From assembly GCF_007570825.1 (NCBI RefSeq), contig NZ_SUNB01000004.1, positions 62,001-126,000 of the forward strand: 64,000 bases of DNA, read 5' to 3'. Shown here one piece after another: positions 1-10,572 of the stretch (positions are counted from its first letter, which is position 1; each line of letters starts with the position of its first letter). Both the position numbers and the translations under genes were made by a program. The notes beneath the pieces are model-generated. The model was not told the DNA's origin. It was given only the letters and a program-made list of their open reading frames with translations, and made no database searches. Source of the DNA: Pleionea sediminis. GTDB lineage: Bacteria; Pseudomonadota; Gammaproteobacteria; Enterobacterales; Kangiellaceae.

Positions 1-466
1 TGGTCTCAGTTTTATTAAACACTTTGATTTAGAATTGCAGGGTAATGCTCTGCGACAAAATTCATTAGATGTATTTACGGCGAGTGATTATCAGTTGGCA
101 GGATTAAATTTAGGCGTTAGTCATTTATTTGATTCTGGTCAGCTCGATGCGAATATGACTGCGTATGTGAATACTGCGGTAGATGATGAGAACCGAGCTT
201 CCAGAATTGATTTAGATTTTTTTCCTGTTGATACGAATCTTTCATTGTCTTACTCATACCAAAGTGTCGAGAAAGACTCCACGGTAGCCGCTTTTAATGA
301 TGATGACTGGTGGTTCGCAACGGCAATGAGTGGCAGTCGAGCGTCAATAGCTTACGCTTTTTCTGAAACAGTTGGATTACGAACTTCTTATTTTCTTGAA
401 GAATTGGATAACTCCGACAAAGAAGAATTATCGCGTATTTTAGTTTCACTGACTGTTGATTTGTAA
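1..466 (+). CDS. C-terminal part of an outer-membrane β-barrel (putative porin), cut by the left edge
   Basis: The frame is open from the left edge (first whole codon at 2) to the TAA at 464-466, so about the last 154 residues of a longer protein are present; the TTG at 35 is internal and not a start. The translation shows alternating polar and hydrophobic stretches with aromatic residues and Asp/Asn turns (SLSYSYQSV, RASIAYAFSE, LRTSYFLEEL) and ends in a strand-like VSLTVDL. This pattern fits the last strands of an outer-membrane barrel of the putative-porin type. The terminal residue is Leu, not the Phe seen in many outer-membrane proteins. A 259-bp gap separates it from the efflux genes, so it is probably a separate unit. 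The barrel call is inference from composition. Confidence 0.55.
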   Translation, partial: GLSFIKHFDLELQGNALRQNSLDVFTASDYQLAGLNLGVSHLFDSGQLDANMTAYVNTAVDDENRASRIDLDFFPVDTNLSLSYSYQSVEKDSTVAAFNDDDWWFATAMSGSRASIAYAFSETVGLRTSYFLEELDNSDKEELSRILVSLTVDL

Positions 467-725
467 GGCTTAGATGAGTGGAGCATGAGTAGCTCGAGCG
501 ACTAACATTGCTTAAATAAAATTCACTATTGGGTAGTCGCAGTGTAATTGGTTAGTTGCGGTGTATTAATGATTTGTAGTGAAAGTCCATTCAATTAAGT
601 AGTAAAAAAGTTCTGACACTATTTGCAACAGAAATTTCCGCTGTTAAAACGGTTAAATCTATCTTTTCCAGTTAATCCCCGATAAAATCGCATCTCAATT
701 TCTATTCTATCCAACGGACTACAAA

Positions 726-3700
726 TTGCGTCTCACTCGCCAAAGTTTACATAATCCAGCCGCGGTTATTGTTGTTACTGCCATTATTCTGCTACTGGGT
801 GTGATTTCATTAGTTCGAATTCCTGCGCAATTGTTGCCCGATATTGAGAAGCCGATTATATCGGTTATCAACTCTTGGCCAGGAGCATCGCCTGCAGAAA
901 TGGAGTCTGAAGTTAGTGTTCCTGTTGAAGAAGTTTTGATGGGAACACCGGGGATGACGGATCTCGTATCTTGGAATATGGCTAACTTTGGTTTTATGCA
1001 GCTTGAATTTGATATTGAAACTGATATGACACGAGCGATGATTGAGGTAATCAGTCGATTGAATCGGTTACGTCCGTTACCAGCCAATGCAGAAAAGCCT
1101 CAAATATTAATGGGTGAATGGGGCGATGCAAATGACACATTGATTGAATATTTTATTCAGCAAAGCTCTGATAGCACGGCGGAGCAGAGGGCTGCTAACA
1201 CTAAATATTTGCGTGATGATATCGTCCCGCGACTTCAAAGTTTGTATGGTGTTTCTAGAATTGAATTTGATGATGGAACTGGCGGTCTCGGCAATCAATT
1301 ACAAATTATCTTTGATCCCTATCGAGCTGCAGAGTTAGGAATTGATATTGCTAAAGTAACCCGGCAAATTGGTCAGTCTGCGGATATTTCCAGTGGTTTT
1401 GTGGATGTCGGTCGACGACAATATATTATGCGCTACGAAGGACGTTACGATTATGAGCAATTATCACATTTAATTCTTGATTGGCGCGATGGTCAGCCAG
1501 TAAAACTGGGTGACTTGGCAGAGTTCAATATAGGACCCGGACGTGAAGATGGTTTTATTTACCAAAATGGAAATCGAAGTTTTCGTTTAGCGGTATTTAA
1601 AACCAATGACGCTAATGTGTTAGAAGCGCTAGAAATTGTAAAGTCTGAATTGGATCAGCTGAATGCGGGAGAGTTTAAACAGCGAGGATTAAAAGCGCAG
1701 TTTTCTTTTGACCCCAGTAAATACATTACTCGGGCGATGGGATTATTGGGCAGTAATCTGGTCATTGGTATGCTGTTAGCGATTGGCGTTTTATGGTTGT
1801 TTTTACGTCAATGGCGTGCAACGTTGTTAATCGCTTTGGCGATTCCTGTTTCATTGTTAGCGACTTTTGTTGTTCTAAACTTAGCAGGTCGATCACTGAA
1901 TGTAATCTCATTGGCCGGCTTAGCGTTTGCAACGGGAATGGTCATGGATGCGGCCATTGTTGTCTTAGAAAATATTGTGCGCTTGCGTGAACGCGGTCAA
2001 TCTCCAGAAGACGCAAGTGATGAAGGAGCAACTCAGGTTTGGGGTGCCTTATTAGCTTCCACCGCGACGACGGTTGCTATTTTCATTCCAATTATGTTCT
2101 TAGAAGATGCTGAAGGGCAAATGTTTGCAGATTTGGCTTTAACGATCGCAATCGGTGTTTCAATATCTTTGTTAGTGGCCGTTACTATTTTGCCTACCAG
2201 TGCCCGATATTGGATGAGAGCGCTTCCCCAACAGTCGAAGGATAAGTCAATTTGGGACAGCATGGCCAATCGATTAATGACCATAACTAACACTTCTTTA
2301 AAGCGTTGGGCTTGGGTGGGTGCGTTAATTTCAATTCCGATTGCTCTAACTTTATTGCTATGGCCAAGTAGTAATTATTTGCCGCCTGTAAAACGCGATA
2401 CGATTGATAGTTTTTTATTCTTTCCTCCAGGAACCAATGTAAAAACCGCTGATAAAGAAATCGCGAAAGTGATTGATGCCCGTTTGCAGCCTTATTTAAC
2501 TGGGCAGAAACAACCAGCGGTTAGTGATTATTTCTTCTGGACATTTCCGGGAGCATCTGGCGGATGGCTAGCCATTAATGGCGCTGAGGGCAGCAATTTA
2601 GAATTGCTGCAAAATGTCGTTCAAACCGAAATTATTTCAGGGATTCCCGATTTATTTGGTTTTTCTATGCGGCGTAGTTTATTCGGTGGTTTTAGTGATA
2701 CCAATAGTGTTGAAATGGAAATTACATCAACCGATTTAATGGCAACTAAAAATGCAGCAATGCAAGGAATGGGAATGGTGATGTCGATGATTCCAGGCGC
2801 AACGGCCAATCCCGTACCCGATCCTTTTGCCGACACGACCGAATTACGATTTATTCCAAAAGATGTTCGACTGGCTGAAGTTGGTTGGACTCGTCAAGAT
2901 CTCGCTGTCGTCGTTTTAGAGTTAGGCCAAGGCGCTTGGCTCGGGGAGTATTTTAACGGTGAAGAGCAATTGGATATTTATGTAAAATCCGTACCCTATG
3001 ATACGCCAGAAGAAATGGCCGCGGTTCCAGTCATGACACCCAAAGGTGGAGTGGTGCCTTTGGGTGAATTGGTTGCGATTGAACAAAAGCCTTCGCCCAG
3101 TGCAATTGTGCGTTTTGAACGAAAACGTGGTTATAGTTTGGTTGTTAATCCAGCAGAAGGTATGTCACTGGAAGACTTAATTGGCGAACTTAAGTCGAAA
3201 GTCGAACCAGAGTTATTAAAAAGTTTACCTGAAGATGGTGACGTCAATTATGCAGGCAGTGCAGAGGACTTATCGCGTGCAATTGGAACATTAAGTTTAA
3301 ATTTTGTAATGGCATTTATTTTATTATTATTGATCATGGCCGCATTATTTCGTTCGTTAAAGTCGGCATCATTGATTGTCATTTCAATTCCGTTGGCAGG
3401 TGTCGGTGGTGTATTAATGATTCAACTGATGAATTTGATAAAGTTTCAACCACTCGATCTTTTAGGCATGATTGGATTTATTATTCTATTAGGTTTGGTT
3501 GTTAATAATGCAATTTTACTGGTTGCGCAAACTCAAAAGGCCGAACAAAGAGGATTGTCTCGTGTCGATGCTGTTCGTGAAGCATTAAGGTTAAGATTGC
3601 GCCCTATTTTTATGAGTACTTTGACCAGTTTGTTTGGAATGCTGCCGCTATTATTGTTTCCTGGCGCTGGTAGTGAAATATACCGAGGCATGGCTGCTGC

Positions 3701-3800
3701 AATTGTTGGTGGAATGAGTATTTCTACTATATTTACTTTAGTATTATTACCAAGCTTGTTACAGCTAACCGGCGAAAAAAAGGTGTCAGATGAACTTTAA
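726..3800 (+). CDS. RND-family inner-membrane efflux permease (AcrB/HAE1-like)
   Basis: 1,024 residues, the usual RND length, with a first membrane helix near residues 11-30 and the two clusters of helices expected of the duplicated fold. These pumps use the proton gradient to export hydrophobic or toxic compounds from the periplasm and inner membrane. The family motif in TM4 reads GMVMDAAIVVLENIV, with a single Asp near residue 408; the second Asp found in AcrB is Ala here. The TM10 lysine of AcrB is replaced by Asn (GLVVNNAILLV, near residue 927), as in several non-AcrB RND subclasses. The start is TTG with only a weak ribosome site (CGGAC); the frame is open back to 657 but has no ATG. It overlaps the adaptor gene by 11 bp, so the two are translationally coupled. 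Substrate cannot be told. Confidence 0.93.
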   Translation: MRLTRQSLHNPAAVIVVTAIILLLGVISLVRIPAQLLPDIEKPIISVINSWPGASPAEMESEVSVPVEEVLMGTPGMTDLVSWNMANFGFMQLEFDIETDMTRAMIEVISRLNRLRPLPANAEKPQILMGEWGDANDTLIEYFIQQSSDSTAEQRAANTKYLRDDIVPRLQSLYGVSRIEFDDGTGGLGNQLQIIFDPYRAAELGIDIAKVTRQIGQSADISSGFVDVGRRQYIMRYEGRYDYEQLSHLILDWRDGQPVKLGDLAEFNIGPGREDGFIYQNGNRSFRLAVFKTNDANVLEALEIVKSELDQLNAGEFKQRGLKAQFSFDPSKYITRAMGLLGSNLVIGMLLAIGVLWLFLRQWRATLLIALAIPVSLLATFVVLNLAGRSLNVISLAGLAFATGMVMDAAIVVLENIVRLRERGQSPEDASDEGATQVWGALLASTATTVAIFIPIMFLEDAEGQMFADLALTIAIGVSISLLVAVTILPTSARYWMRALPQQSKDKSIWDSMANRLMTITNTSLKRWAWVGALISIPIALTLLLWPSSNYLPPVKRDTIDSFLFFPPGTNVKTADKEIAKVIDARLQPYLTGQKQPAVSDYFFWTFPGASGGWLAINGAEGSNLELLQNVVQTEIISGIPDLFGFSMRRSLFGGFSDTNSVEMEITSTDLMATKNAAMQGMGMVMSMIPGATANPVPDPFADTTELRFIPKDVRLAEVGWTRQDLAVVVLELGQGAWLGEYFNGEEQLDIYVKSVPYDTPEEMAAVPVMTPKGGVVPLGELVAIEQKPSPSAIVRFERKRGYSLVVNPAEGMSLEDLIGELKSKVEPELLKSLPEDGDVNYAGSAEDLSRAIGTLSLNFVMAFILLLLIMAALFRSLKSASLIVISIPLAGVGGVLMIQLMNLIKFQPLDLLGMIGFIILLGLVVNNAILLVAQTQKAEQRGLSRVDAVREALRLRLRPIFMSTLTSLFGMLPLLLFPGAGSEIYRGMAAAIVGGMSISTIFTLVLLPSLLQLTGEKKVSDEL

Positions 3801-4851
3801 ACAATTTGGAATAAACGGCTATTTTTGCATGTCGATTTGCTTAATAGTCACGTCTGTTGATAGTCAATCACAACAGCAAGAGATGCCGCCGGCGCAAGTT
3901 AAAATTGCTTTAGCTGAAGAGCGTAAGATTGCGCCAACAATGGACGTTTCTGGATCCGTTATTAGCATTCATGATGCTGAAATATCCACACAAGTTGACG
4001 GCGAGATTCAATGGATGGCGCGCGTAGGGGATAAGGTTAAGGCAGGGGATATCATCGCCAAAATTGATCCAGAAGTCTTTGATATAAATTTGCGACGTGC
4101 CAAAGCATTACTGGGCCGATTAAATTCTGATTTGAAATTTCGAGAGCAAGAAGTCAGTCGCTTTAATACACTAGCATTACGAGACAGCGCATCGAAAGCG
4201 CAGTTGCAACAAGAATTAGCACGCCGAGATATGTTATTGCACGATATTGAAGATGCAAAGGCACAAGTTGCGCTTGCTCAGAAAAACTTATCCAATACCA
4301 ACATTAAAGCACCTTTCGATGGTCATTTAACAAAACGCATGGCGGATGTCGGTGAGTATTTATCGATGGGCGAAACGGTTTTCCAGTTGGTTGATACCCA
4401 AGCTTTGGAAGTGAGTTTATACGCTCCAATGTCGGTGGTTCGCTTTCTGTCGATCGATAGTGAGGTTTCCGTTGCTATGGCAGAACAATCTTACCGTTTA
4501 CCCGTGAGAGCTTTAGTGCCTGTGGGCGATCCTGTGTCGCGTATGATTGAAGTTCGACTCACGGTTAATGAACAAGGTTGGATTACTGGCGCGCCCGTTA
4601 CTGTTAGCCTGCCCAAAGAGAAGTCGGAAAACACCATCGCGATACCAAGAGATGCACTAATTGTAAAAGGAAGCAATGTATTTCTATATCGTGTGAATGA
4701 TGAATTGAGAGCAGAACAGCTGACTGCAAAAGTTGATAAAATTGATGGTCAGTGGGTTTCTTTACATAACTCGATCAAACAAGGCGATAAAGTCATCGTT
4801 CGCGGGGCAGAACGAATTCAACCCGGGCAATCGGTTATTATATTGGACTAG
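3790..4851 (+). CDS. RND periplasmic adaptor (membrane fusion protein)
   Basis: 353 residues. It begins with a hydrophobic export signal (about residues 8-25), then a first β-barrel/lipoyl half (DGEIQWMARVGDKVKAGDIIAKIDP), an α-helical hairpin around residues 95-165, the second lipoyl half (NIKAPFDGHLTKRMADVGEY) and C-terminal barrel domains. This is the standard HlyD/AcrA layout. The protein bridges the permease encoded just upstream to an outer-membrane channel; no TolC-like gene lies beside it. There is no lipobox cysteine, so it is probably periplasmic and not a lipoprotein. It overlaps the permease by 11 bp, and the permease-first order is typical of this RND subclass. Confidence 0.93.
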   Translation: MNFKQFGINGYFCMSICLIVTSVDSQSQQQEMPPAQVKIALAEERKIAPTMDVSGSVISIHDAEISTQVDGEIQWMARVGDKVKAGDIIAKIDPEVFDINLRRAKALLGRLNSDLKFREQEVSRFNTLALRDSASKAQLQQELARRDMLLHDIEDAKAQVALAQKNLSNTNIKAPFDGHLTKRMADVGEYLSMGETVFQLVDTQALEVSLYAPMSVVRFLSIDSEVSVAMAEQSYRLPVRALVPVGDPVSRMIEVRLTVNEQGWITGAPVTVSLPKEKSENTIAIPRDALIVKGSNVFLYRVNDELRAEQLTAKVDKIDGQWVSLHNSIKQGDKVIVRGAERIQPGQSVIILD

Positions 4852-5018
4852 TATTCGTCTATGAAAAATCGTCTTAATATTATTTGGCTTTGAAACTTTT
4901 ACGATATATTTAATTTCCTGATAGTTTCTACTGTAGTTCCTTGGGCGAGGGAGTTAATTAAGCTATATTTTTACAATAGTAATTTTAGCTTACTTAAACA
5001 TTTCAGGATGAAGATGAT

Positions 5019-5882
5019 ATGAACGTGCGTACAAGTATGCCTCGAACATTACCTCTATCTGTGAAGATTAAATTACTGTTTGGAGGTGGTCTGTCTCAAA
5101 GCGGTTGGTTTTTATTTGGCTTCGGAATGATCTTTTTCTGGGTATTTGGGGCAAATGCAGATTTTTCTGAGTTTAAGTTTAGCGGGCCTTTAACGAGAGT
5201 GTCGGGAACAGTTATTGAGAGTGTCGAGTTAAACTATGAGGTTAATGAACGATCGGTTTATCAAGTGTATTTTCGATTTATAACACCTGAAGGAGACGAG
5301 CTTGAGGATTTTTCGTTTTCAACTGGGAGATATTTTAAAGTAAATACCCCCGTTCGTGTTGAGTATCCTGAAGGTAATCCGAGATTATCGCGTATTGAGG
5401 GCTTACGTCGTAGCCCATTCAGTATTTGGTTATCATTAATCGGATTACTGCCATTAACAGGAGTTATTATGGTCATATTGGGTATTCGTAAAGGGATTAA
5501 AGCGAGTCACTTATTAGCTAACGGTATTTTAACAACCGGTAAGTTAACGTCTAAGGAACCGACCAATACAACGATCAATGATCAACGGGTTTATAAATTA
5601 ACGTTTGTTTTTAAAGATCATAATTCACGAACACACACAGTAACTGAAAAAACTCATCAAACAAGACAATTAGAAGATGACGATGAAGAGCGGTTGGTTT
5701 ATTTAAGAGATAATCCACAGAAAGCGATAATGTTTGATTCGTTACCTGGTTCATCAAAGTTTGATGGCGCAAATAATATTTTGCCAAACGGCTTTAGCAA
5801 AACATTAGGTAGTATCATTTTGCCAATTCTGGTGCTCGGTGGTAATTTTGCTTATTGGTATATGGCTTATTATTCGTCGTAG
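5019..5882 (+). CDS. DUF3592-type membrane protein
   Basis: 287 residues with hydrophobic segments near residues 27-48, 133-155 and 267-284, and two soluble β-rich stretches. The stretch from about residue 60 to 120 (TRVSGTVIESVELNYEV ... VRVEYPEGNPRLSRIEG) and its second copy around 165-235 match the DUF3592 pattern of an extracytoplasmic β-domain flanked by membrane helices. Function of the family is unknown. The ATG at 5019 follows AGGATGA about 12 bases upstream. It stands alone, with a hairpin downstream that separates it from the convergent nuclease gene. Confidence 0.7.
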   Translation: MNVRTSMPRTLPLSVKIKLLFGGGLSQSGWFLFGFGMIFFWVFGANADFSEFKFSGPLTRVSGTVIESVELNYEVNERSVYQVYFRFITPEGDELEDFSFSTGRYFKVNTPVRVEYPEGNPRLSRIEGLRRSPFSIWLSLIGLLPLTGVIMVILGIRKGIKASHLLANGILTTGKLTSKEPTNTTINDQRVYKLTFVFKDHNSRTHTVTEKTHQTRQLEDDDEERLVYLRDNPQKAIMFDSLPGSSKFDGANNILPNGFSKTLGSIILPILVLGGNFAYWYMAYYSS

Positions 5883-5925
5883 TTCGGTTAGATACTATTA
5901 GATCATCGATGATTATGGTTAAATC

Positions 5926-5962
5926 TTTAAAAGGCACAACCGAATGAGTCATGCCTTTTAAA
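5926..5962. terminator. Hairpin between convergent genes, probable bidirectional terminator
   Basis: TTTAAAAGGCA (5926-5936) is perfectly complementary to TGCCTTTTAAA (5952-5962), an 11-bp stem with a 15-base loop. The A/T-rich stem base provides a short U run in either direction. It sits between the ends of the DUF3592 gene (+) and the nuclease gene (-). Confidence 0.7.
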
Positions 5963-6010
5963 CAATCAAGTTAAAAATAGTTAAGCTAAAAAAGTACCCC
6001 TATTAATCGA

Positions 6011-8791
6011 TCATTCAAATACTTGATTTGAATTTAGGGTTCCTGCAGATTGAGCTTGTGGCTCTTGCCACATAAAATCTGAATATTGCTTACCCCGCCC
6101 AGCCAATTGCAAAGAAAACCCAGTTGTTGTGTTGTTAGTTTCGTTAACGCCAATATCAATTGATTGCATACCTGACGCTGGGCCATCAGTAGCGGTGAAT
6201 GTGCCTTCATAACTAAGCAGTTGAATAACGTTACCTAGAGCATCAACTAACGCAACCCCATCGGCATCGCCATTTTGCATGTTGTTTATAGAAATGGAGA
6301 TAGCGCCAAAACCATTACTTTGATTTTCGATTCGTCCGCTAAGTTCAATCGTTTGATAAACCCGACCACCTTTTCCATTGTAGAGCACAATTGTCCAGCC
6401 ATTGAGATCAATGTAGGCTGAACCTGCAATCTCAACCTGTTCTGCAATATCACTGCCCGAATTATCGTAGTGAATTTCGTTGATCCATACTTGAGTGTCG
6501 GTTGACTCGGTTGACTCGGTTGACTCGGTTGACTCGGTTGACTCGGTTGACTCGGTTGACTCGGTTGACTCGGTTGAATCGGTTGAATCGGTTGAATCGG
6601 TTGAATCGGTTGAATCGGTTGAATCGGTTGAATCGGTTGAATCGGTTGAATCGGTTGAATCGGTTGAATCGGTTGAATCGGTTGAATCGGTTGAATCGGT
6701 TGAATCGGTTGATTCGGTTGAATCGGTTGAATCGGTTGAATCGGTTGATTCGGTTGATTCGGTTGTCTCATTTGAATCGTTATTATCGATCGTGTCGAGT
6801 GTGATTAATTTGATAACGTTTGAAGGTAAAGACTCATTGCGAGACAGATCGATAGCGGTTACATAAAAAGAATAACTGGAATGTGCCATCAATTCATTGA
6901 CCGTATAACTATTTGACCGAATGAGGTTCGTTTCGAGTAAATCAAAGTTGTTGTTATCGTTACTAATATAGATTCGGTAACCGGCTAAATCATTTTCATT
7001 GTTATTGGTCCAATCTAATAGAATGGCAGTCTCTGTTGCTAATCCAGTTAAATTGGCTGGGGGTACTGGTTTAGTCAAATCGGTACTTTCGCCGAAAGTC
7101 TGATTGGTATTGGCATTGCCTTTTGTTTGAGGAAGAGCGGTTTGCCAAACGAAATCGGAGTATTGAGTGCCCATTCCGCCGAGCTGTAATGTTTCGTATA
7201 TCGGAGTCGTTGGGGTTAATGAAACATTAATGTTTTCGGATTTTAGATTAATCGCTGGACCTTCAAGTGCGGTAAAAGAACCGCCATAACTTACAAATTG
7301 AATGACTCGATTGTTGTTATCAACTAATGCAATGCCCAGAGGACTATTTTTCATACCGGAAAAATTTACCCACAAGGTCGTAAAACCATTGGGACTTTCA
7401 ACTAAGGTTCGAGTCAGCGTTTGTGTTTTGTAAATTGAACCGTCTTCGCCTTTGTATAAGATGACACGCCAGTCGGTGAGGTCATAGCCATTGGTGCCCG
7501 CAATTTCAATACCGCCTCGAACACCTGTTTCGGTATTGTCATAAGCTATTTCATTAACCCATACTTGCAAGTCTTCTTCTGTATTTACTTCCGTCGTTAT
7601 TGATATGGGCTGTGATTCGGCTGATGAGTTGCTGGATGTATCTACAGCAACTATTTTATAGGAGTAAGTTGTTGCGGCATTCAAGTGCTCATTTTTGAAA
7701 AAGGTGTCCGTAATTACGGAGTCGTTAACTCGATAATAATTATCTTCATTATTAATACTACGATAAACATGATATCCCGCAATATCGGATTCTTCATTTG
7801 CTGCCCAGCTTAATTGAGTGTATCGGTTATGAAGTGTGGCTTGAACGTTTTGAGGCGCTGCGGGCGCTTCTCGATCACCTAGAATGCCACCTAACTCTCG
7901 ACAATCAAGATTGAATACGCAAGCAACGTAGTTCGGATGATCGATAAAAGGGTTGCGGTTATTTTGAACGTTGTAAATCGTATTGTTTCGTAAGCGTTCT
8001 TCCGCACTAACGGGATCTTGTTCGTGCCATTCTAAAAGAACAGACTTTAAGCCCATATAGCTTATGCCTTTGATGGGGTCTGTCTTCTGTAGCTTGGAGT
8101 TTGCAATCAGTTCTCTGTTGTCGGTTAATCGAAGATCAGGTTCATTGGTTCCGGTTAATGTGTGATAACCACCTTCATAACGCACAGCCATATACAGTAA
8201 GGCTCGAGCAATATCACCACGCCGGCCGTGCCATACTTCCCAATGACCTTCAATACCTGATCCTGTGGTCAGGTTCGAATATTCCAAGGTTCCGCCTTGC
8301 TGATTATTAAACTCGGTATACTTGGGCTCACAAAAATAATCGCAGTTAGCAAAAGGTTTATTACCTCTTTCAGAATTGTATTGACTGTCTGAAATGAATA
8401 AATGATGGGCATCTGAATAGGGGGCGTTATCGGGGCCATCAGTTCGGAAACCATAAGATTTTGGCCAAGAGTGTTCGCGATTATAAAAGTCGTTACTGCC
8501 GCCAGCTTTTAAGTAGGACGCATTTTTGTAAATGTCGAGAACATGATTAGGATTACTCGGGTCGGTATCGGCGGCTTCTAAAATATCCCAGCTGTCTTGA
8601 GTTTCATCCGACCAATAGGGAATCTTTGTGTGGTCATCAATAATATTGTGCAGACTCTGTCTTAAAGCTTGGGGAGAAGAGGTGTCTATATTTTTATAAT
8701 ACTCATCTGTGGTAGATAACGCTTGATTGGAATAGATAGTCGCAAAAACTGTCGCTAATAGCGAAAAACTCGATGTGACGCTTCGTTTCAT
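6011..8791 (-). CDS. Secreted endonuclease I-family nuclease with FN3 and lamin-tail-like modules
   Basis: 926 residues from the ATG at 8791, chosen because GAGGG lies just upstream and a signal peptide follows ([16 protein letters not shown]); the frame is open 45 bases further up but without a ribosome site. Domains in order: signal peptide; EndA/NucM-type endonuclease about 30-300, with REHSWP near residue 107 and [18 protein letters not shown] near 129, the ββα-metal signature that binds the divalent ion; FN3 about 310-395; a β-domain about 400-560 resembling a lamin-tail domain ([17 protein letters not shown]); FN3 about 575-665; a Ser-Thr-Asp/Glu linker about 674-764; a second lamin-tail-like domain to the end. 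It probably degrades extracellular DNA for nutrients or biofilm release. Single gene; convergent with the DUF3592 gene. Confidence 0.88.
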   Translation of the reverse strand: MKRSVTSSFSLLATVFATIYSNQALSTTDEYYKNIDTSSPQALRQSLHNIIDDHTKIPYWSDETQDSWDILEAADTDPSNPNHVLDIYKNASYLKAGGSNDFYNREHSWPKSYGFRTDGPDNAPYSDAHHLFISDSQYNSERGNKPFANCDYFCEPKYTEFNNQQGGTLEYSNLTTGSGIEGHWEVWHGRRGDIARALLYMAVRYEGGYHTLTGTNEPDLRLTDNRELIANSKLQKTDPIKGISYMGLKSVLLEWHEQDPVSAEERLRNNTIYNVQNNRNPFIDHPNYVACVFNLDCRELGGILGDREAPAAPQNVQATLHNRYTQLSWAANEESDIAGYHVYRSINNEDNYYRVNDSVITDTFFKNEHLNAATTYSYKIVAVDTSSNSSAESQPISITTEVNTEEDLQVWVNEIAYDNTETGVRGGIEIAGTNGYDLTDWRVILYKGEDGSIYKTQTLTRTLVESPNGFTTLWVNFSGMKNSPLGIALVDNNNRVIQFVSYGGSFTALEGPAINLKSENINVSLTPTTPIYETLQLGGMGTQYSDFVWQTALPQTKGNANTNQTFGESTDLTKPVPPANLTGLATETAILLDWTNNNENDLAGYRIYISNDNNNFDLLETNLIRSNSYTVNELMAHSSYSFYVTAIDLSRNESLPSNVIKLITLDTIDNNDSNETTESTESTDSTDSTDSTESTDSTDSTDSTDSTDSTDSTDSTDSTDSTDSTDSTDSTDSTDSTDSTESTESTESTESTESTESTESTESTDTQVWINEIHYDNSGSDIAEQVEIAGSAYIDLNGWTIVLYNGKGGRVYQTIELSGRIENQSNGFGAISISINNMQNGDADGVALVDALGNVIQLLSYEGTFTATDGPASGMQSIDIGVNETNNTTTGFSLQLAGRGKQYSDFMWQEPQAQSAGTLNSNQVFE
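6498..6770 (-). repeat. 9-bp tandem repeat (about 30 copies) coding an S-T-(D/E) linker
   Basis: On the plus strand the unit is GGTTGA(A/C/T)TC, repeated head to tail about 30 times. The first copies carry GACTC, a long central block carries GAATC, and GATTC variants occur near the far end. On the coding (minus) strand each unit gives Asp-Ser-Thr or Glu-Ser-Thr. Because the unit is 9 bp, copy-number change alters linker length without a frameshift. Confidence 0.97.
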
Positions 8792-9293
8792 GGTTCCCTC
8801 ATTAAGACTGGATCGGACAAGATATTTGGCAGGCAAGAGAGCGAGAAATATCCATCGACTTCAAAGTGCGCGCACTATCGCAATATTTATCTGGATTCTC
8901 AATGTACTATTACCAATATGCGAATAAATTTAAGGTTAGACTAATGTCACTCTGTAATAACTCACAACGACTTATTCTGTTTCTAAAAATATTAGGCTCT
9001 GATCAGTGTTTTTTAGAGTATTGAGTAACACAAGGATAATTAAACTACGTTTTGGAAATCGTTGTTAAATCCGAATGGATGATTTATTTCCGCGAAGATA
9101 TTATTTATACAAAATAATTTAGGCTATAGTTTTTTAACAAGGTCAACATTGAATTGGTCTATACCTGATAGCAACTTCTTTCTTATTCTTTAATGTACTC
9201 ACGCATATTGTTAGTTACTCAACGTAATCATGATATTCAATTGGTTGGTAGACCTTCAGTTGATAGTAAGTTCCCGATAAGGAGGGTCTTAGA
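8792..9293. other. Intergenic region between divergent genes
   Basis: About 500 bp between the nuclease gene (leftward) and a lipoprotein gene (rightward). AT-rich, no convincing coding frame. It holds a 12-bp palindrome at 8865-8876, close to the nuclease start, and a strong ribosome site (AAGGAGG) at about 9280 for the lipoprotein. No clear RNA gene. Confidence 0.6.
8865..8876. promoter_or_regulatory. 12-bp palindrome, possible operator upstream of the nuclease gene
   Basis: AGTGCGCGCACT is a perfect palindrome, GC-rich in an AT-rich spacer, about 75 bp upstream of the nuclease start codon. A regulator-binding site is possible; no family-specific consensus is recognised. Confidence 0.3.
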
Positions 9294-10289
9294 GTGAATG
9301 AAATTAAAATATCCAATCGTATTTTCATGATTATATTAATCTATCTTTTGTTAATAGCTTGTGAGTCTGATACAAAGAATCGTTTAGAATTACAAGGAAA
9401 AGGCCTGACTGTCGAGACGAATATCGCAAAAGATCTAAAGAATACTATTGAACTAACGGGAGTTAAGACAACTAAGCTCGATAAAAAACAATTCAACGTG
9501 ATATACCATCTAAATAACCTATCAGGTGTTACGAAGAGTTTTGAGGTTAGTGGCATTTGGTTAGACAGTGCAGGTAGACAACTAGGAAGTTCAAAGCGCA
9601 TTTATAATTTGCGATCTAACGAAAAACAAGAGATAAGCGACAGTACAAATTCACTTTCAGCATCGGTGTATCGGCTTAAGATTAATGAAAAGCCTAGTAC
9701 AGAAAAAGATTCATTAATGGATACATTAACTCTTAATAATGTAGCCGAAGGGTATGGGATGACCTATTCAGAGACTGCATCAGATGAGAAAATACCATCA
9801 ATCCCCCTTTTCGGTATGGCCAATGGAGAGGTCTTTAAACCGAAAACGGTCGTGTTTGCCATGAGGAATAAAGGAGAATGGTGGCTTGAGATTAGCGACG
9901 CAACATTTGATCCAAAGTCGAGTCCGGGAATCGAACGCTACCAAAATCCCAAAATTCAAAGTATCCATATCAAACTTCAGACTGAACCTTCCGAAAATAA
10001 GACATTAACCAAAAATATGTCTTATGGGGGAGGGTATTTTCAAATCAAGAAATCACCCAATGCCGATGAAACCATTACATGGAACACTTCTCTAGCTTAT
10101 TTAATAGAGATTACCCAATGGCAGAAAAAGGAGATCATGGGTTTGACTTGTAGCGAACCTTCATTAGGTAGAGCTTCAGGTAAACTTTTTATTAGTTTTA
10201 AAGGCTCGTCAATAAAAAAGGGCATGAAAAATTCGTTCGTGTCAGGAATGTTTACTGAAGTACCTATTGTTTATTGTGGGAGTGATTGA
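9294..10289 (+). CDS. Putative lipoprotein of unknown function
   Basis: 331 residues from a GTG start preceded by AAGGAGG, a near-ideal ribosome site. The N-terminus has a short hydrophobic signal ending in LLLIAC, with Cys at residue 23 as the likely lipidated residue. Residues about 40-130 read as a β-sandwich in which the phrases VIYHLNNLSG and IWLDSAGRQLG recall the YcfL/DUF1425 fold; this similarity is weak and only suggestive. The rest (GMANGEVFKPKTVVFAMRNK, GGGYFQIKKSPNADETITW) I do not recognise. It stands alone between intergenic spacers. Confidence 0.7.
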   Translation: MNEIKISNRIFMIILIYLLLIACESDTKNRLELQGKGLTVETNIAKDLKNTIELTGVKTTKLDKKQFNVIYHLNNLSGVTKSFEVSGIWLDSAGRQLGSSKRIYNLRSNEKQEISDSTNSLSASVYRLKINEKPSTEKDSLMDTLTLNNVAEGYGMTYSETASDEKIPSIPLFGMANGEVFKPKTVVFAMRNKGEWWLEISDATFDPKSSPGIERYQNPKIQSIHIKLQTEPSENKTLTKNMSYGGGYFQIKKSPNADETITWNTSLAYLIEITQWQKKEIMGLTCSEPSLGRASGKLFISFKGSSIKKGMKNSFVSGMFTEVPIVYCGSD

Positions 10290-10572
10290 TAAATAACCAA
10301 AATTCTCTCTATTTTCAATAATTTAGCTCTAGTGTTTACTCTTATGCTGATTGAGTCACAGGTGTCTATGCGTCAATCAATTAAAATAGCGCTCATTAAT
10401 TATCGTTCTAGGATAATTTAATACGAGATATATGGTCGGCTATAAGAAAATTTCAAGCGATTATTGGCCATTTATTAATCATTAAATCTCTTTCTTTTCA
10501 AGCAATTAGTTTGTTAAAACTGATATTACCGACTAGTATATTTTGAATAATATGACAAATGGGAGAACAAAA

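Noticed and set aside
5902-5913. ATCATCGATGAT palindrome
   Set aside because: It has no loop and lies between gene ends, where an operator is unlikely; probably chance in AT-rich DNA.
6498-6770. Possible CRISPR array
   Set aside because: Units are 9 bp, contiguous and without spacers; the 6-bp array at 25,322-25,408 fails in the same way.
6286-6866. Several long open frames in other phases across the 9-bp repeat
   Set aside because: They consist of the repeat read out of phase (V-D-S, T-R-L, Q-P-I runs); the nuclease frame continues through the repeat with domains on both sides.
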